Shown here piece after piece: positions 42,661-50,884 of a stretch of DNA of 64,000 nt. Position numbers and translations under genes: made by a program. Origin of the DNA: Planosporangium thailandense (GTDB lineage Bacteria; Actinomycetota; Actinomycetes; Mycobacteriales; Micromonosporaceae); the NCBI RefSeq assembly GCF_011947195.1, contig NZ_JAATVY010000012.1:124001-188000 (forward strand). The letters are read 5' to 3'. The notes beneath the pieces were generated by a model. It did no database searches, had not been told where the DNA came from, and saw only the letters and a program-made list of their open reading frames with translations. The first letter of the stretch is position 1, and each line of letters opens with the position of its first letter.

Positions 42661-43572
42661 TCACGCCGCGAGCGGCGCGCCCTTGAACACCTCGCGCCGG
42701 TGCCAGGCCACGTGCTCGGTCGCCGGCACCGCGGTGCCAGGGCGCGGTTCGAGGGTACGGCCGTGCAGGTCGTACAGTGCGCGCCCGGCGTTCGTGCGCG
42801 CCGTGAACGCGTTCGAGACGTGGATGCGCAGCGAGGTGTCGAGCCCCAGCACGCCCAGGTCGAACAGCTTGTGGTGCAGGACGCACAGGGCCAGCCCGTT
42901 GTCGAGGCTGTCCGGGCCGTCGAAGGCGAACCAGCGTACGTGGGCGGCGTCGACACCGACGGACGCGCCGCCGAGCTGACCGTCGTACCCGCAGAAGGCG
43001 CACTGGCGGTCCCACGCCTGCAGGATCGCGGTGCGCCAGGCGGGATCGCGGTGGCGCAGGGCGGTAGCCGCAGGATCGGTGGCGCGCAGGATGTCGTCCG
43101 GGTCGAGCCCGACCGCCGCGAGCACGTCCGGGGCGACCGTGGGCGGGAAGTGGCTGTCCACCAGCGCGCGGGCGGCCGACCGGAGCAGTCGCGGGTCGCG
43201 GCGCAGCGCCACCTCCAGCGACGCTTCGAGCCTGCCGACGACGTCGTGGGCGGCCAGCGGGCTCACCTTGTCCATCGGTACGTCCCGGCTCAGCGTCCAC
43301 ACCCCGTCGCTGCGCAGCCGGGTGAACGGGTACGCCGCGCTCTGCGCCCGTCCGGTCTTCGACGCCGGACCGAACTCGGCGATCAGGTCGCTCAGCTGAG
43401 CCTCGGCCTCGGACCAGGGCAGCTCGCTCGACGCGCGGTTGGCCAGGCGGCCGAGCGCCAGCAGCACCAGCAGCGGCTTGTGCGGTGCGCGCCGGCCCCG
43501 GTACTGGTTCTGGCGCAGCGACGCCAGCCGAGCCAGTACGTCCTGGTGAGAACCGATCCGACCGACCACCAT
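42661..43572 (-). CDS. SBD-HNH endonuclease (type IV, phosphorothioate-DNA restriction, ScoMcrA-like)
   Basis: 303 residues. The N-terminal sulfur-binding domain carries the hallmark RAPHKPLLVLLALGRLANRA followed by YPFTRLRSDGVW. The C-terminal HNH nuclease has CAFCGYDG, VDAAHVRWFAFDGPDSLDNG and CVLHHKLFDLG. ScoMcrA of Streptomyces coelicolor, with SBD plus HNH, cuts near phosphorothioated (Dnd-modified) DNA, so this protein probably does the same. No dnd genes are in the window, consistent with a defence against modified incoming DNA. GTG/ATG start near 43572. Confidence 0.88.
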   Translation of the reverse strand: MVVGRIGSHQDVLARLASLRQNQYRGRRAPHKPLLVLLALGRLANRASSELPWSEAEAQLSDLIAEFGPASKTGRAQSAAYPFTRLRSDGVWTLSRDVPMDKVSPLAAHDVVGRLEASLEVALRRDPRLLRSAARALVDSHFPPTVAPDVLAAVGLDPDDILRATDPAATALRHRDPAWRTAILQAWDRQCAFCGYDGQLGGASVGVDAAHVRWFAFDGPDSLDNGLALCVLHHKLFDLGVLGLDTSLRIHVSNAFTARTNAGRALYDLHGRTLEPRPGTAVPATEHVAWHRREVFKGAPLAA

Positions 43573-43754
43573 CCTCGGATGATCTCACGACATCGAGTGG
43601 TGGGTTCCTGTCCGCAGCCCGAGCAAGGGGTTCTCGGACGTGGACGATGGTCGATAGGGTGGGCGGCGCAACCGGCGTGGGCCGCCAGGCGGTCCCGGAC
43701 AGGGGAGTGCGGTGATGCGGACAGGTACGCGCAACGTGTCAGGTGGGGGCGCCG

Positions 43755-44075
43755 ATGCCGTCCGCTGACGGAACCGACGTCACGCCGGCTGAGCTGGTCG
43801 CGCACGCCGGGCACATCGAGACGATCGCCGGACAGGTGAGCACAGCACGGCAGGCCGGCGACGCCGTCCGGCTGGATGCCGGCGCGTACGGCAAGCTGTG
43901 CACGATCGTGCCCGCGCTGCTCGGCGGCCTGCAGAACCTGCTGGTCGACGGCATCGACACCGCCGCGCGATCCCTGCACGATACGGGTGCGCGGCTGCGT
44001 ACGGCCGCCGAGTCCTACCAGGCCGCGGACGCCAGCGCCGAGGCCCGCCACCAGCAGGTCTGGGGACCGCAGTGA
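43755..44075 (+). CDS. Small EspC-like type VII secretion substrate
   Basis: A 106-residue helical-hairpin protein. VTPAELVAHAGHIETIAGQV, then YGKLCTIVPALLGGLQNL and AARSLHDTGARLRTAAESYQ, fit the EspC/DUF2580 group of small ESX substrates that pair with longer secreted proteins. ATG 43755 has AGGTGGGGG upstream. Its stop overlaps the start of the next gene (GTGA), so it is probably the export partner of the toxin encoded there. Confidence 0.82.
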   Translation: MPSADGTDVTPAELVAHAGHIETIAGQVSTARQAGDAVRLDAGAYGKLCTIVPALLGGLQNLLVDGIDTAARSLHDTGARLRTAAESYQAADASAEARHQQVWGPQ

Positions 44076-45226
44076 CGATCAATCCGCTGGTCGCGGCGCG
44101 GGTCGACCAGCCCGCCGATCCGTGGGCCGGGGTGTGGATCGCCGAGGACATCGAGCTCATCGGCCAGGGCGTCAAGAACGGCAGCTGGATCGACACCGGC
44201 CTCGGCGTGGTCGGCGCCGGCCTCGACGGTCTCGCGATCGTGTCCGACCCGGTCGGGGCGCTGCTGCAGTACGGCGTCGCGTGGATCATCGAGCACGTCA
44301 AGCCGTTGACGGAGGCGCTGGACTGGCTGGCCGGCGACCCGGGGCAGATCGCCGGGCACGCCCAGACCTGGCGCAACGTCGCGGCCAGCCTGCAGACTTC
44401 GGCCGAGGACGCGGCGCGGGCGGTGCGTTGGGACGTCGCCGAGTGGGGCGGCACGGCGGGGCCGGCGTACCGGGACTGGGCCGGCCAGCAGCACGCCGCC
44501 CTGGGCGCGTTGGGCAAGGCGGCCGAGACGATGGCCGCGATCACCGAAGGCGCGGGCGCGCTGATCGCCGCCGTGCGCATGCTCGTACGCGACGCGATCG
44601 CCACCTGCGTGTCCCGGCTGATCGTGTACGCCGCGGAGGAGGCCGGTTCGCTCGGCCTCGCCACCCCGCTGGTGGTCGAGCAGGTCTCCACCCTGGTCGC
44701 ATCGTGGGCGGGAAAGATTGCCCGCTGGCTGAAAGACCTGCTGTCGAGCCTGCGCCGACTGGAGCCGGTCGTGCGGAAGCTCAGCGAGTACATCGACAAG
44801 CTCAAGGAGCTCCTGAGTCGGCTGCGTGGAAAGCCAAAGGCATCACAGGATGGGACGACTCTTCAACGGGTTCGGGGGAAAGGCACCGGCCCAAGGCAAC
44901 CGATGAATATGGATTCCGTGCGGCAGATCGCAGCCAAGTACGGAATAGACATCTCGAGGCTGAGAATTGACATCAACAAGAGCGTGGCCGGCCGATTCGG
45001 CAGAACCCGTGCCGACGGCTCTATAGAGTTGTGCCGTACCGCGTTCCAAAGCGAGGAGGACCTTGCGCGTACGTTGGAGCACGAGAAGTTCCACTCCGAC
45101 GAACTGGCCAGCGGAAAGACGTACCCGAAGGACATGAACGAGGCTGAACTTTGGGAAGACCGTGCCTACGCGCACGAGGACGACTGGTGGAAGAATCAGC
45201 CGGTCCGACCGGAAGGGACAGGCTGA
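44072..45226 (+). CDS. ESX-type polymorphic toxin with metallopeptidase-like C-terminal domain
   Basis: 384 residues. The N-terminal 250 form a WXG/PPE-like helical delivery region (LTEALDWLAGDPGQIAGHAQ, then WRNVAASLQTSAEDAARAVR and WGGTAGPAYRDWAGQQHAAL). From about residue 260 composition becomes less GC-rich. The C-terminal part contains LARTLEHEKFHSDEL, an HExxH zinc motif at His337-Glu338-His341. Such sharp composition shifts mark swapped toxin tips. GTG 44072 is coupled to the EspC-like gene, and a likely immunity gene follows with TGATG overlap. Export through ESX/T7SS is inferred. Confidence 0.85.
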   Translation: MTINPLVAARVDQPADPWAGVWIAEDIELIGQGVKNGSWIDTGLGVVGAGLDGLAIVSDPVGALLQYGVAWIIEHVKPLTEALDWLAGDPGQIAGHAQTWRNVAASLQTSAEDAARAVRWDVAEWGGTAGPAYRDWAGQQHAALGALGKAAETMAAITEGAGALIAAVRMLVRDAIATCVSRLIVYAAEEAGSLGLATPLVVEQVSTLVASWAGKIARWLKDLLSSLRRLEPVVRKLSEYIDKLKELLSRLRGKPKASQDGTTLQRVRGKGTGPRQPMNMDSVRQIAAKYGIDISRLRIDINKSVAGRFGRTRADGSIELCRTAFQSEEDLARTLEHEKFHSDELASGKTYPKDMNEAELWEDRAYAHEDDWWKNQPVRPEGTG

Positions 45227-45510
45227 TGGCGACCTGGGACGACTGGAGCGCGAAGTACGAGGCAGTGTTCGAGGCGATCCCGGAGGACCCTCACCTACCG
45301 TGCCCGAACTGTGGCGCGGACGCTCTCCGCTTGGTCTTCACCGGTCACATGTCGACCGCCACCGGGTACGCCTCATTCTGGTGTGACAACTGCCTGCAAG
45401 GCATCGTGATCTCCCGTGCACCGATTCCGCCGGGCGCGGCGGTCCGCTCCATCGAGTTGCCCCCAGAGGATCGCCTGCCCCGGATTCCCAACTTCACGCT
45501 CGTCGAGTGA
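45226..45510 (+). CDS. Probable immunity protein with zinc ribbon
   Basis: 94 residues. An acidic N terminus (WDDWSAKYEAVFEAIPEDP) is followed by a CPNCGADALRLVF and FWCDNCLQGIVISR zinc-ribbon pair. The ATG shares its A with the toxin stop (TGATG), the usual coupling of toxin and immunity genes. Acidity and position suggest it neutralises the HExxH toxin in the producing cell. No named family is recognised. Confidence 0.72.
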   Translation: MATWDDWSAKYEAVFEAIPEDPHLPCPNCGADALRLVFTGHMSTATGYASFWCDNCLQGIVISRAPIPPGAAVRSIELPPEDRLPRIPNFTLVE

Positions 45511-45543
45511 CTGCGGTTCAGAACAGCGGCGGTAACGGTGGGC

Positions 45544-45768
45544 ATGATGGTGACGGCTCGCAAGGTGACCGAAGACAAGGACGAAGTTCGGTATCAGTTC
45601 GGATTCGACCGGCAATTCGACCGGATTCTTGTGATCAACAAGGTGAACTGGGAGACGAGATCAGAGGACGGCAACTTCGATTCGGCTGTCGGAATGATCG
45701 CAGCCAAGATCAAGAAGACGTGGAGAGAGCAGGGCGAATTCCCTCCAGGTGCGATCTTCGCGAGTTGA
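45544..45768 (+). CDS. Small protein downstream of toxin-immunity pair
   Basis: 74 residues from ATG 45544: VTARKVTEDKDEVRYQFGFD, QFDRILVINKVNWETRSEDG and AKIKKTWREQGEFPPGAIFA. It has a mixed alpha/beta pattern and lower GC like the toxin tip. Many polymorphic toxin loci carry an extra small immunity or regulatory gene at this place, which is the best guess here. GTG 45538 is an alternative start. Confidence 0.6.
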   Translation: MMVTARKVTEDKDEVRYQFGFDRQFDRILVINKVNWETRSEDGNFDSAVGMIAAKIKKTWREQGEFPPGAIFAS

Positions 45769-45865
45769 CCGTCGTCTGACTCTCCGCCCTACGCACGACC
45801 CGGTTACCCTCAGGCAGTTGCCGCCATAGGCCTGGATACGTTCTCTACGCATCCGCCGACCTGCA

Positions 45866-48800
45866 TCAGCCTGCCGCCACTCGCGCCGCGTGGAACACAT
45901 CCGCCGGCAAGGGCTTCTCCAGCCGCCAGAGGATCCGCATCGGCCGGTCCCCACTGTGCTGCACGTACCGCATCCGCCCCGCGTACAGGTACGGCGGCAC
46001 TCCGAGCGCACCGTCGCTCTCCTTGCTCTCCCGTAGGAACAGGTGCACCGACGATCCGCGCGCCACGTGATTCACGTACCGCTGCCCGGTCGGCGACGCC
46101 GTCGACGTGGTGCTCTGTGACTCCCACTGGAACAGCTCCGGGGTGATGGCCCGGTCCTCGTACATGGTGGTGGGGGAGTAGTGGGCCAGGGTCTTGTTCA
46201 GCGTGACGAAGAACAGGTCGGCCTGCTCGGCCTCGACCCACTTCACGCCCTCGCGGACCGGCTCGGTGACGCCGAAGGCGGCGCGTACCTCGTCTCGGCT
46301 GTAGCAGGCGTGAAGCGTTAGCGGAATCCGGCCGGTGAGATCGACGGGCCGGCCGACTCGGTGGATTCGGGACCGCAGTACCGAAGCCACCTGCAGCAGT
46401 TCGTCGCAGCGTTGCCGGTCGGCCCACAGCCGCTCCAAGCCTTCCTCAAACGAACACGACGAGCCCCACAGCAGCGCGTGCAGCATGGCCGCCAAGCGCC
46501 CGGCCGACGGCCGCGAACCACTAGCCACCTCTGACAGTAGGTCCAGTCGCCGAAGGTCATCGACGTGCAGCATCCGACCGATCGCCGAGCTCAGCACGGT
46601 GTCGTCCGGCCCAGGTGAGGACGGATCGAGCCCGGCGAGGCGCCGCAGGCCGGTCCACCCTCCTCGGCTCTTCGAGCGGTACAGGTCTTCCAGCTCGAGC
46701 CCGGTCTCGGCGAGGAAGGTGTCGAGGCTCACCTCCCCGAGCCGGTGCAGCTCCGAGACAACGTCGGGCCACCGCAGCCGCAGCGCCGCCTGCACATTCT
46801 TCAGCACGACCTGCTTGGCGACCGGGTCCAGCTGGATGTGGCAGCCGGCCGGCAGTGTGGGGAAGTCGCGCTCGACGTCGCGGGCCAGCTCACGCCGGCT
46901 GATGCCGGTGATCGCGCGGTACCGGAGGTCGAAGCGGAAGTCGGCGTGCTGGGCGCCGATGAAGTCCAGGACGGTCAGGCACGGCTTGCCATCGGCGAGC
47001 CGCAGCCCACGCCCGAGCTGCTGCAGGAAGATGGTGGCGCTCTCGGTCGGCCGCAGCATCAGGATCGTGTCGACCGCGGGTAGGTCGATACCTTCGTTGA
47101 ACAGGTCCACGGTGAAGAGCGCCTTCACGTCACCTCTCAACAGCTTCTGCACGGCCTCGTGGCGCCCGTCGCCGTCGAGCCGGGAGGTGACCGCGACCGC
47201 CGGTACACCGGCCCGCTCGAACCAGTCCGCCATGAACCCGGCGTGCTGGATGCTGACGCAGAACCCGAGGGCACGCATCCGGCCGACGTCGACCTTGTCG
47301 CGCACCGCCTGCAGGATGAGTCGGGCCCGGGCATGGTGGCCGGTGTACAGGTTGCTCAGCTCGCCCTGGTCGTACCCTTGCCCGCGCTTCCACCGAATCG
47401 TGGACAGGTCGACGTCGTCATGGATGCCGAAGTACTGGAACGGCGCCAGCAACTGCCGCTCCAGCGCCTCCCACAGCCGTAACTCGACTGAGGTACGCCC
47501 GTCGAACCAGCTCCGGATGTCCTGGCCGTCGGCGCGTTCGGGGGTCGCGGTCAGTCCGAGTAGGACGCCTGGCTTCAGGTGGTTGAGGAGCCGGGCGTAC
47601 GTCGGGGCCTGCGCGTGGTGGAACTCGTCGACGATGACCATGTCGTACCTGGCCGGGTCGAGCTCGTTGAGATCGAGCCGGCTCAGCGACTGGACGGACG
47701 CGAACACGTGCCGCCACTCGCGCGGCCGTTCGCCGCCGACGAACGTCTCGCCGAAGCTCCCGTCGCGCAGCACATGCCGGAAAACCGAGCGGCTCTGGTG
47801 CAGGATGCGCTCCTGGTGCGCCACGAACAGCAGCGAGTCGACGGTACCGACGTCACACAGTCGCTTGTAGTCCAGCGCGGCGACGACCGTCTTTCCGGTA
47901 CCGGTGGCCATGACCACCAGGTTGCGCCAGTGGCCGTGGACTTCGCGCTCGGCGGCCAGCTCATCGAGGATCTCCCGTTGGTAGCCGTACGGGCGTACGT
48001 CGAGGCTGGTGATGTCGATGGCCAACTCCGGGGAGCCGGTGCCGGACTCCGTCTCCAGTGCCCGGCGCAGTCGTTCGGCGTCGCGTTGCGGTGTGTACTC
48101 CTCGAACGCCGGATCGTCCCAGTACTCGTCGAAAGTCGCCGTGAAGGTCTCAAGGATGTGCGGCTGTTCGAGCGCGGCGATCCGCACGTTCCATTCGAGG
48201 CCGTCGACGAGCGCGGACTTCGACAGGTTCGACGAGCCGACGTACGCGGTACTGGCGCCGGTCTCCCGCCGGAACAGCCACGCCTTGGCGTGCAACCGGG
48301 TCGTCTTCGTCTCGTAGGACACTCGGATCTCAGCGCCCAGTTCGGCGAGCCGGTCCAGCGCCCGCTGATCGGTCGCACCCATGTACGTCGTGGTGATGAC
48401 CCGTAGCCGCCCGCCCCGTCCGATGAGGTCCCGGATGGGTTCTTCCAGCAGTCGAAGGCCGTGCCATTTGATGAAGGCGCACAGCAGGTCGACTCGGTCG
48501 GCCGAGGCCATCTCGGTGGCCACCTCGTGGCCGATCCGCGGCTGTCGACGCCCGTTCACCAGTAGCGCCCCGCTCGACAAGGGCGTCTCCGGGCGGGGCG
48601 GGAACACGACCGAAGCGGGCGCCGTCGGCCGATCCGTGATCGCCCGCAGCAGTAGGTCAGGTGGCGCGGCGACGAGGTCGGCCGGCTCGACAGCCGCAGG
48701 TGCGAGGTCCGCTATCGCCGCTGCGATCCGATTGGCGATCTCCACCTGGCGGACCAGCCGCTCTCTGTCGTCGCCGGGTACAGCTTTCAGCGCCCGGTGA

Positions 48801-48973
48801 GCCAACCCCGCGATGTGGCGCGACAGCACGACGTCGGCGTCGGCGGGGTCGAGTGGCTGACGGTCAACCAGGTCGGGGGCGACGGGCAGCAGTTGCTCAT
48901 CGAGTCGACGGGTAATGAGATGCTCGTACGCGCCACGGGCAAGATCCGTCACCAGGGCAAGGTACGTCAGCAT
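45866..48973 (-). CDS. PLD nuclease - SF2 helicase - DUF3427 protein
   Basis: 1035 residues. After a helical N terminus comes a phospholipase-D-type nuclease module with LHAKAWLF and YVGSSNLSKSALVDG (HxK...GSSN; one HKD half, so it probably acts as a dimer). A DEAD/DEAH helicase follows with VMATGTGKTVVAALD, IVDEFHHAQ, GLTATPERADGQD, DLFNEGIDLPAVD and QQLGRGLRLADG. A C-terminal DUF3427 domain closes it. This architecture is widespread and often found in defence islands, with an undefined mode of action. ATG 48973 lacks a good SD. It stands between the toxin locus and VapBC. Confidence 0.9.
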   Translation of the reverse strand: MLTYLALVTDLARGAYEHLITRRLDEQLLPVAPDLVDRQPLDPADADVVLSRHIAGLAHRALKAVPGDDRERLVRQVEIANRIAAAIADLAPAAVEPADLVAAPPDLLLRAITDRPTAPASVVFPPRPETPLSSGALLVNGRRQPRIGHEVATEMASADRVDLLCAFIKWHGLRLLEEPIRDLIGRGGRLRVITTTYMGATDQRALDRLAELGAEIRVSYETKTTRLHAKAWLFRRETGASTAYVGSSNLSKSALVDGLEWNVRIAALEQPHILETFTATFDEYWDDPAFEEYTPQRDAERLRRALETESGTGSPELAIDITSLDVRPYGYQREILDELAAEREVHGHWRNLVVMATGTGKTVVAALDYKRLCDVGTVDSLLFVAHQERILHQSRSVFRHVLRDGSFGETFVGGERPREWRHVFASVQSLSRLDLNELDPARYDMVIVDEFHHAQAPTYARLLNHLKPGVLLGLTATPERADGQDIRSWFDGRTSVELRLWEALERQLLAPFQYFGIHDDVDLSTIRWKRGQGYDQGELSNLYTGHHARARLILQAVRDKVDVGRMRALGFCVSIQHAGFMADWFERAGVPAVAVTSRLDGDGRHEAVQKLLRGDVKALFTVDLFNEGIDLPAVDTILMLRPTESATIFLQQLGRGLRLADGKPCLTVLDFIGAQHADFRFDLRYRAITGISRRELARDVERDFPTLPAGCHIQLDPVAKQVVLKNVQAALRLRWPDVVSELHRLGEVSLDTFLAETGLELEDLYRSKSRGGWTGLRRLAGLDPSSPGPDDTVLSSAIGRMLHVDDLRRLDLLSEVASGSRPSAGRLAAMLHALLWGSSCSFEEGLERLWADRQRCDELLQVASVLRSRIHRVGRPVDLTGRIPLTLHACYSRDEVRAAFGVTEPVREGVKWVEAEQADLFFVTLNKTLAHYSPTTMYEDRAITPELFQWESQSTTSTASPTGQRYVNHVARGSSVHLFLRESKESDGALGVPPYLYAGRMRYVQHSGDRPMRILWRLEKPLPADVFHAARVAAG

Positions 48974-49067
48974 CGATGGCCGCGTCGATCACCGATCCGG
49001 ATGTCAACTGCCGGCGGAAGATCAGGGAGAGCCGCCTACTACCGGAGTCCATGAAGGGCGACCCGCG

Positions 49068-49487
49068 CTACAGCGACCCCTTCGGGGCTACCCACTCGAC
49101 CGGTTGCCCGGTGATCGCAGCAATCCGGTCGTAGTCGGCGTCGTAGTGCAGCACGGTCGCACCGTGCAATTCGGCCGTCGCGGCGATGATGAGATCAGGT
49201 AAGCGGAAGTGGCGGTGCTGGCTCGTGGCGGCTAGTTCCCTGTGAACGGCCAATGCTCGGTCCATCGCCTCCGTCGTCACGTCGATCCAGCGATGCCCAT
49301 GCAGCGCGCCCCACAGGATTTCGTAGCCCTTGGGGTCGGGGGCGTTGTTGAGGTACTCCAGGGCGGTCATCTGGCACGCCGCGAGCCGGCCCTCGCTCAG
49401 GAGTGTCTCGAATCGCCGGCGCACCCGTGGATGCCGGCCTTGCAGCACGTAGACGGATGTGTCAGCGAGGTAGACCGCGCCAGCCAT
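49068..49487 (-). CDS. vapC: PIN-domain toxin VapC
   Basis: 139 residues. The PIN fold acidic residues are visible: VYLADTSVYVLQGRHPR (first Asp), MTALEYLNNAPD (Glu), and FRLPDLIIAATAELHGATVL and HYDADYDRIAAITGQ (Asp pair). It is a VapC-type Mg2+-dependent RNase that cleaves tRNA or other RNA when freed. It overlaps the antitoxin stop by one base (TGATG), so the pair is coupled. Confidence 0.93.
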   Translation of the reverse strand: MAGAVYLADTSVYVLQGRHPRVRRRFETLLSEGRLAACQMTALEYLNNAPDPKGYEILWGALHGHRWIDVTTEAMDRALAVHRELAATSQHRHFRLPDLIIAATAELHGATVLHYDADYDRIAAITGQPVEWVAPKGSL

Positions 49488-49741
49488 CAGGCCGCTGCGG
49501 TGTCTCGGGCATTCTCGGCCAGCCGCGACAGATCCCGGCCGCCGCCATAGCCCCACGCCTGGTCGGAGTCGTCGAAGTCCATCTGCACGCTGTCGAAGGC
49601 GGCCACGATCTCGGCTGCCTGCTTGCGCTGGGCGAAGATCCGCAGCGCCGCGTTGATGGTGGCGACCTTGGTGTCGGTGCCCAGGGCCTCGCGAGCGGCG
49701 TCGAGCCACTCGTCGTTGACGTCCACCGTGATGCGTGTCAT
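49487..49741 (-). CDS. vapB: VapB-type antitoxin
   Basis: 84 residues. The N-terminal ribbon-helix-helix (MTRITVDVNDEWLDAAREAL, then GTDTKVATINAALRIFAQ) is the VapB/DUF2191 type. The acidic, disordered-looking C terminus (DFDDSDQAWGYGGGRDLSRL) would wrap the toxin. It binds its own promoter as part of the complex; repeated agtgca elements at 49774-49792 lie in the expected operator region. ATG 49741. Confidence 0.92.
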   Translation of the reverse strand: MTRITVDVNDEWLDAAREALGTDTKVATINAALRIFAQRKQAAEIVAAFDSVQMDFDDSDQAWGYGGGRDLSRLAENARDTAAA

Positions 49742-49844
49742 GCCTCAAACGGTACACCAAGATCACAGTATTGAGTGCACCAGAATTAGTGCAGTTGACG
49801 CACCTGCCCCTGGTGGCGATCCTCAGAAACGGCGCGCGAAGCCC

Positions 49845-50828
49845 CTAATTCTGCGTCCCGCCCTGGGCGGTGAGCGCCGCCAACCGGACCAGCCCAGCCG
49901 CGTCCACCCCCGGCCACCCGTGCACGATCCGCCGCCAACCCTCAGGTACCGCGGTCTCACCCCACCGCGCCCCCAGCAGCGCACCCGCGATGGCGGCGAC
50001 GGTGTCGGTGTCGTTTCCGGCCCGCACCGCCGCGTACAGGGCGTTCTCGAGATGCCCCGGGCCTTCCGCCGTATGGATGATCGCCGACCATGCGGCCTGG
50101 AGGGCGGGTACCACGAAACCGTTGGGCCGGAAGCGTTCCGGTTGGTGCGCCTCGGCGTCGGCGAGGTAGCCCGCCCACCGGTCGCGGCGGTCGGGCTTCA
50201 GCAGGTCGAGACCTTCCCGTACGCCGTCGAAGGTGCCGTCGAGTACGGCGCGGCGGATGCCGGCGCACCACAGTACGCACGCCTCCCCGGCGAGCGGGTC
50301 GTAATGGGTGAGCTCACTGACCGCCACGGCCGCCTCGGCGAGCGCGTCCGGGTCGTCGAGGTACGCGAGCGCGACGGGCGCGGTACGCATCAGGGAGCCG
50401 TTGCCGGCCGAGCGGCCCGTCCGCTGGTGCAGGCCGGCCGCGGCGGCGCGCATCGCGGCGGCGAGCCCGTCACCGGCGTGGCCGCGTACCGCACCGAGGA
50501 CGGACGAGGTCTGGGCGCCGATGTCGGTCGCGCCCTCACGCTCCCACCGCAGGAAGTTCGCCGCGATCCGGTCGAGGGCCGGCTCGGTACGGAGGTCGGC
50601 GCCCGTGGCGGACACCTCGGCGATACACACTGCCATTTGGGTGTCGTCGCTGTACTCGCCCGGCGCGTAGTCGCCGAGCCCCCCGCCGAGCATCTCCGGC
50701 CGCTGGTCAGCACGCAGCGGCTCCTTGAACTCGTACGGCACGCCGAGCGCGTCGCCACAGGCCGCGGCGAGCAGCGCCCCGGCCACCCGGTCGCGCTGTA
50801 CGTCATCGAGGCGGGGGAGGGCGGTCAT
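49845..50828 (-). CDS. ADP-ribosylglycohydrolase family protein
   Basis: 327 residues. DRVAGALLAAACGDALGVPY and GEYSDDTQMAVCIAEV carry the first metal-binding Asp cluster, and AVRAGNDTDTVAAIAGALLG the second of the DraG/ARH fold. Length and motifs suggest an active hydrolase that removes ADP-ribose or acts on related esters. It is the last gene of a minus-strand run from 54380 (permease, GNAT, carotenoid oxygenase), with 56 bases to the gene before it. Confidence 0.92.
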   Translation of the reverse strand: MTALPRLDDVQRDRVAGALLAAACGDALGVPYEFKEPLRADQRPEMLGGGLGDYAPGEYSDDTQMAVCIAEVSATGADLRTEPALDRIAANFLRWEREGATDIGAQTSSVLGAVRGHAGDGLAAAMRAAAAGLHQRTGRSAGNGSLMRTAPVALAYLDDPDALAEAAVAVSELTHYDPLAGEACVLWCAGIRRAVLDGTFDGVREGLDLLKPDRRDRWAGYLADAEAHQPERFRPNGFVVPALQAAWSAIIHTAEGPGHLENALYAAVRAGNDTDTVAAIAGALLGARWGETAVPEGWRRIVHGWPGVDAAGLVRLAALTAQGGTQN

Positions 50829-50884
50829 CGTTCTCCTGAGACGGTCCGGTAGGCGGGCAGCGCGGATAGGCTACTACCAATCGG

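Noticed and set aside
49781-49853. Inverted repeat cagaattag / ctaattctg, 55 bases apart, downstream of the ADP-ribosylglycohydrolase gene
   Set aside because: Short arms and a long loop; the second arm overlaps the gene's stop codon. It may be chance; no regulatory role is claimed.
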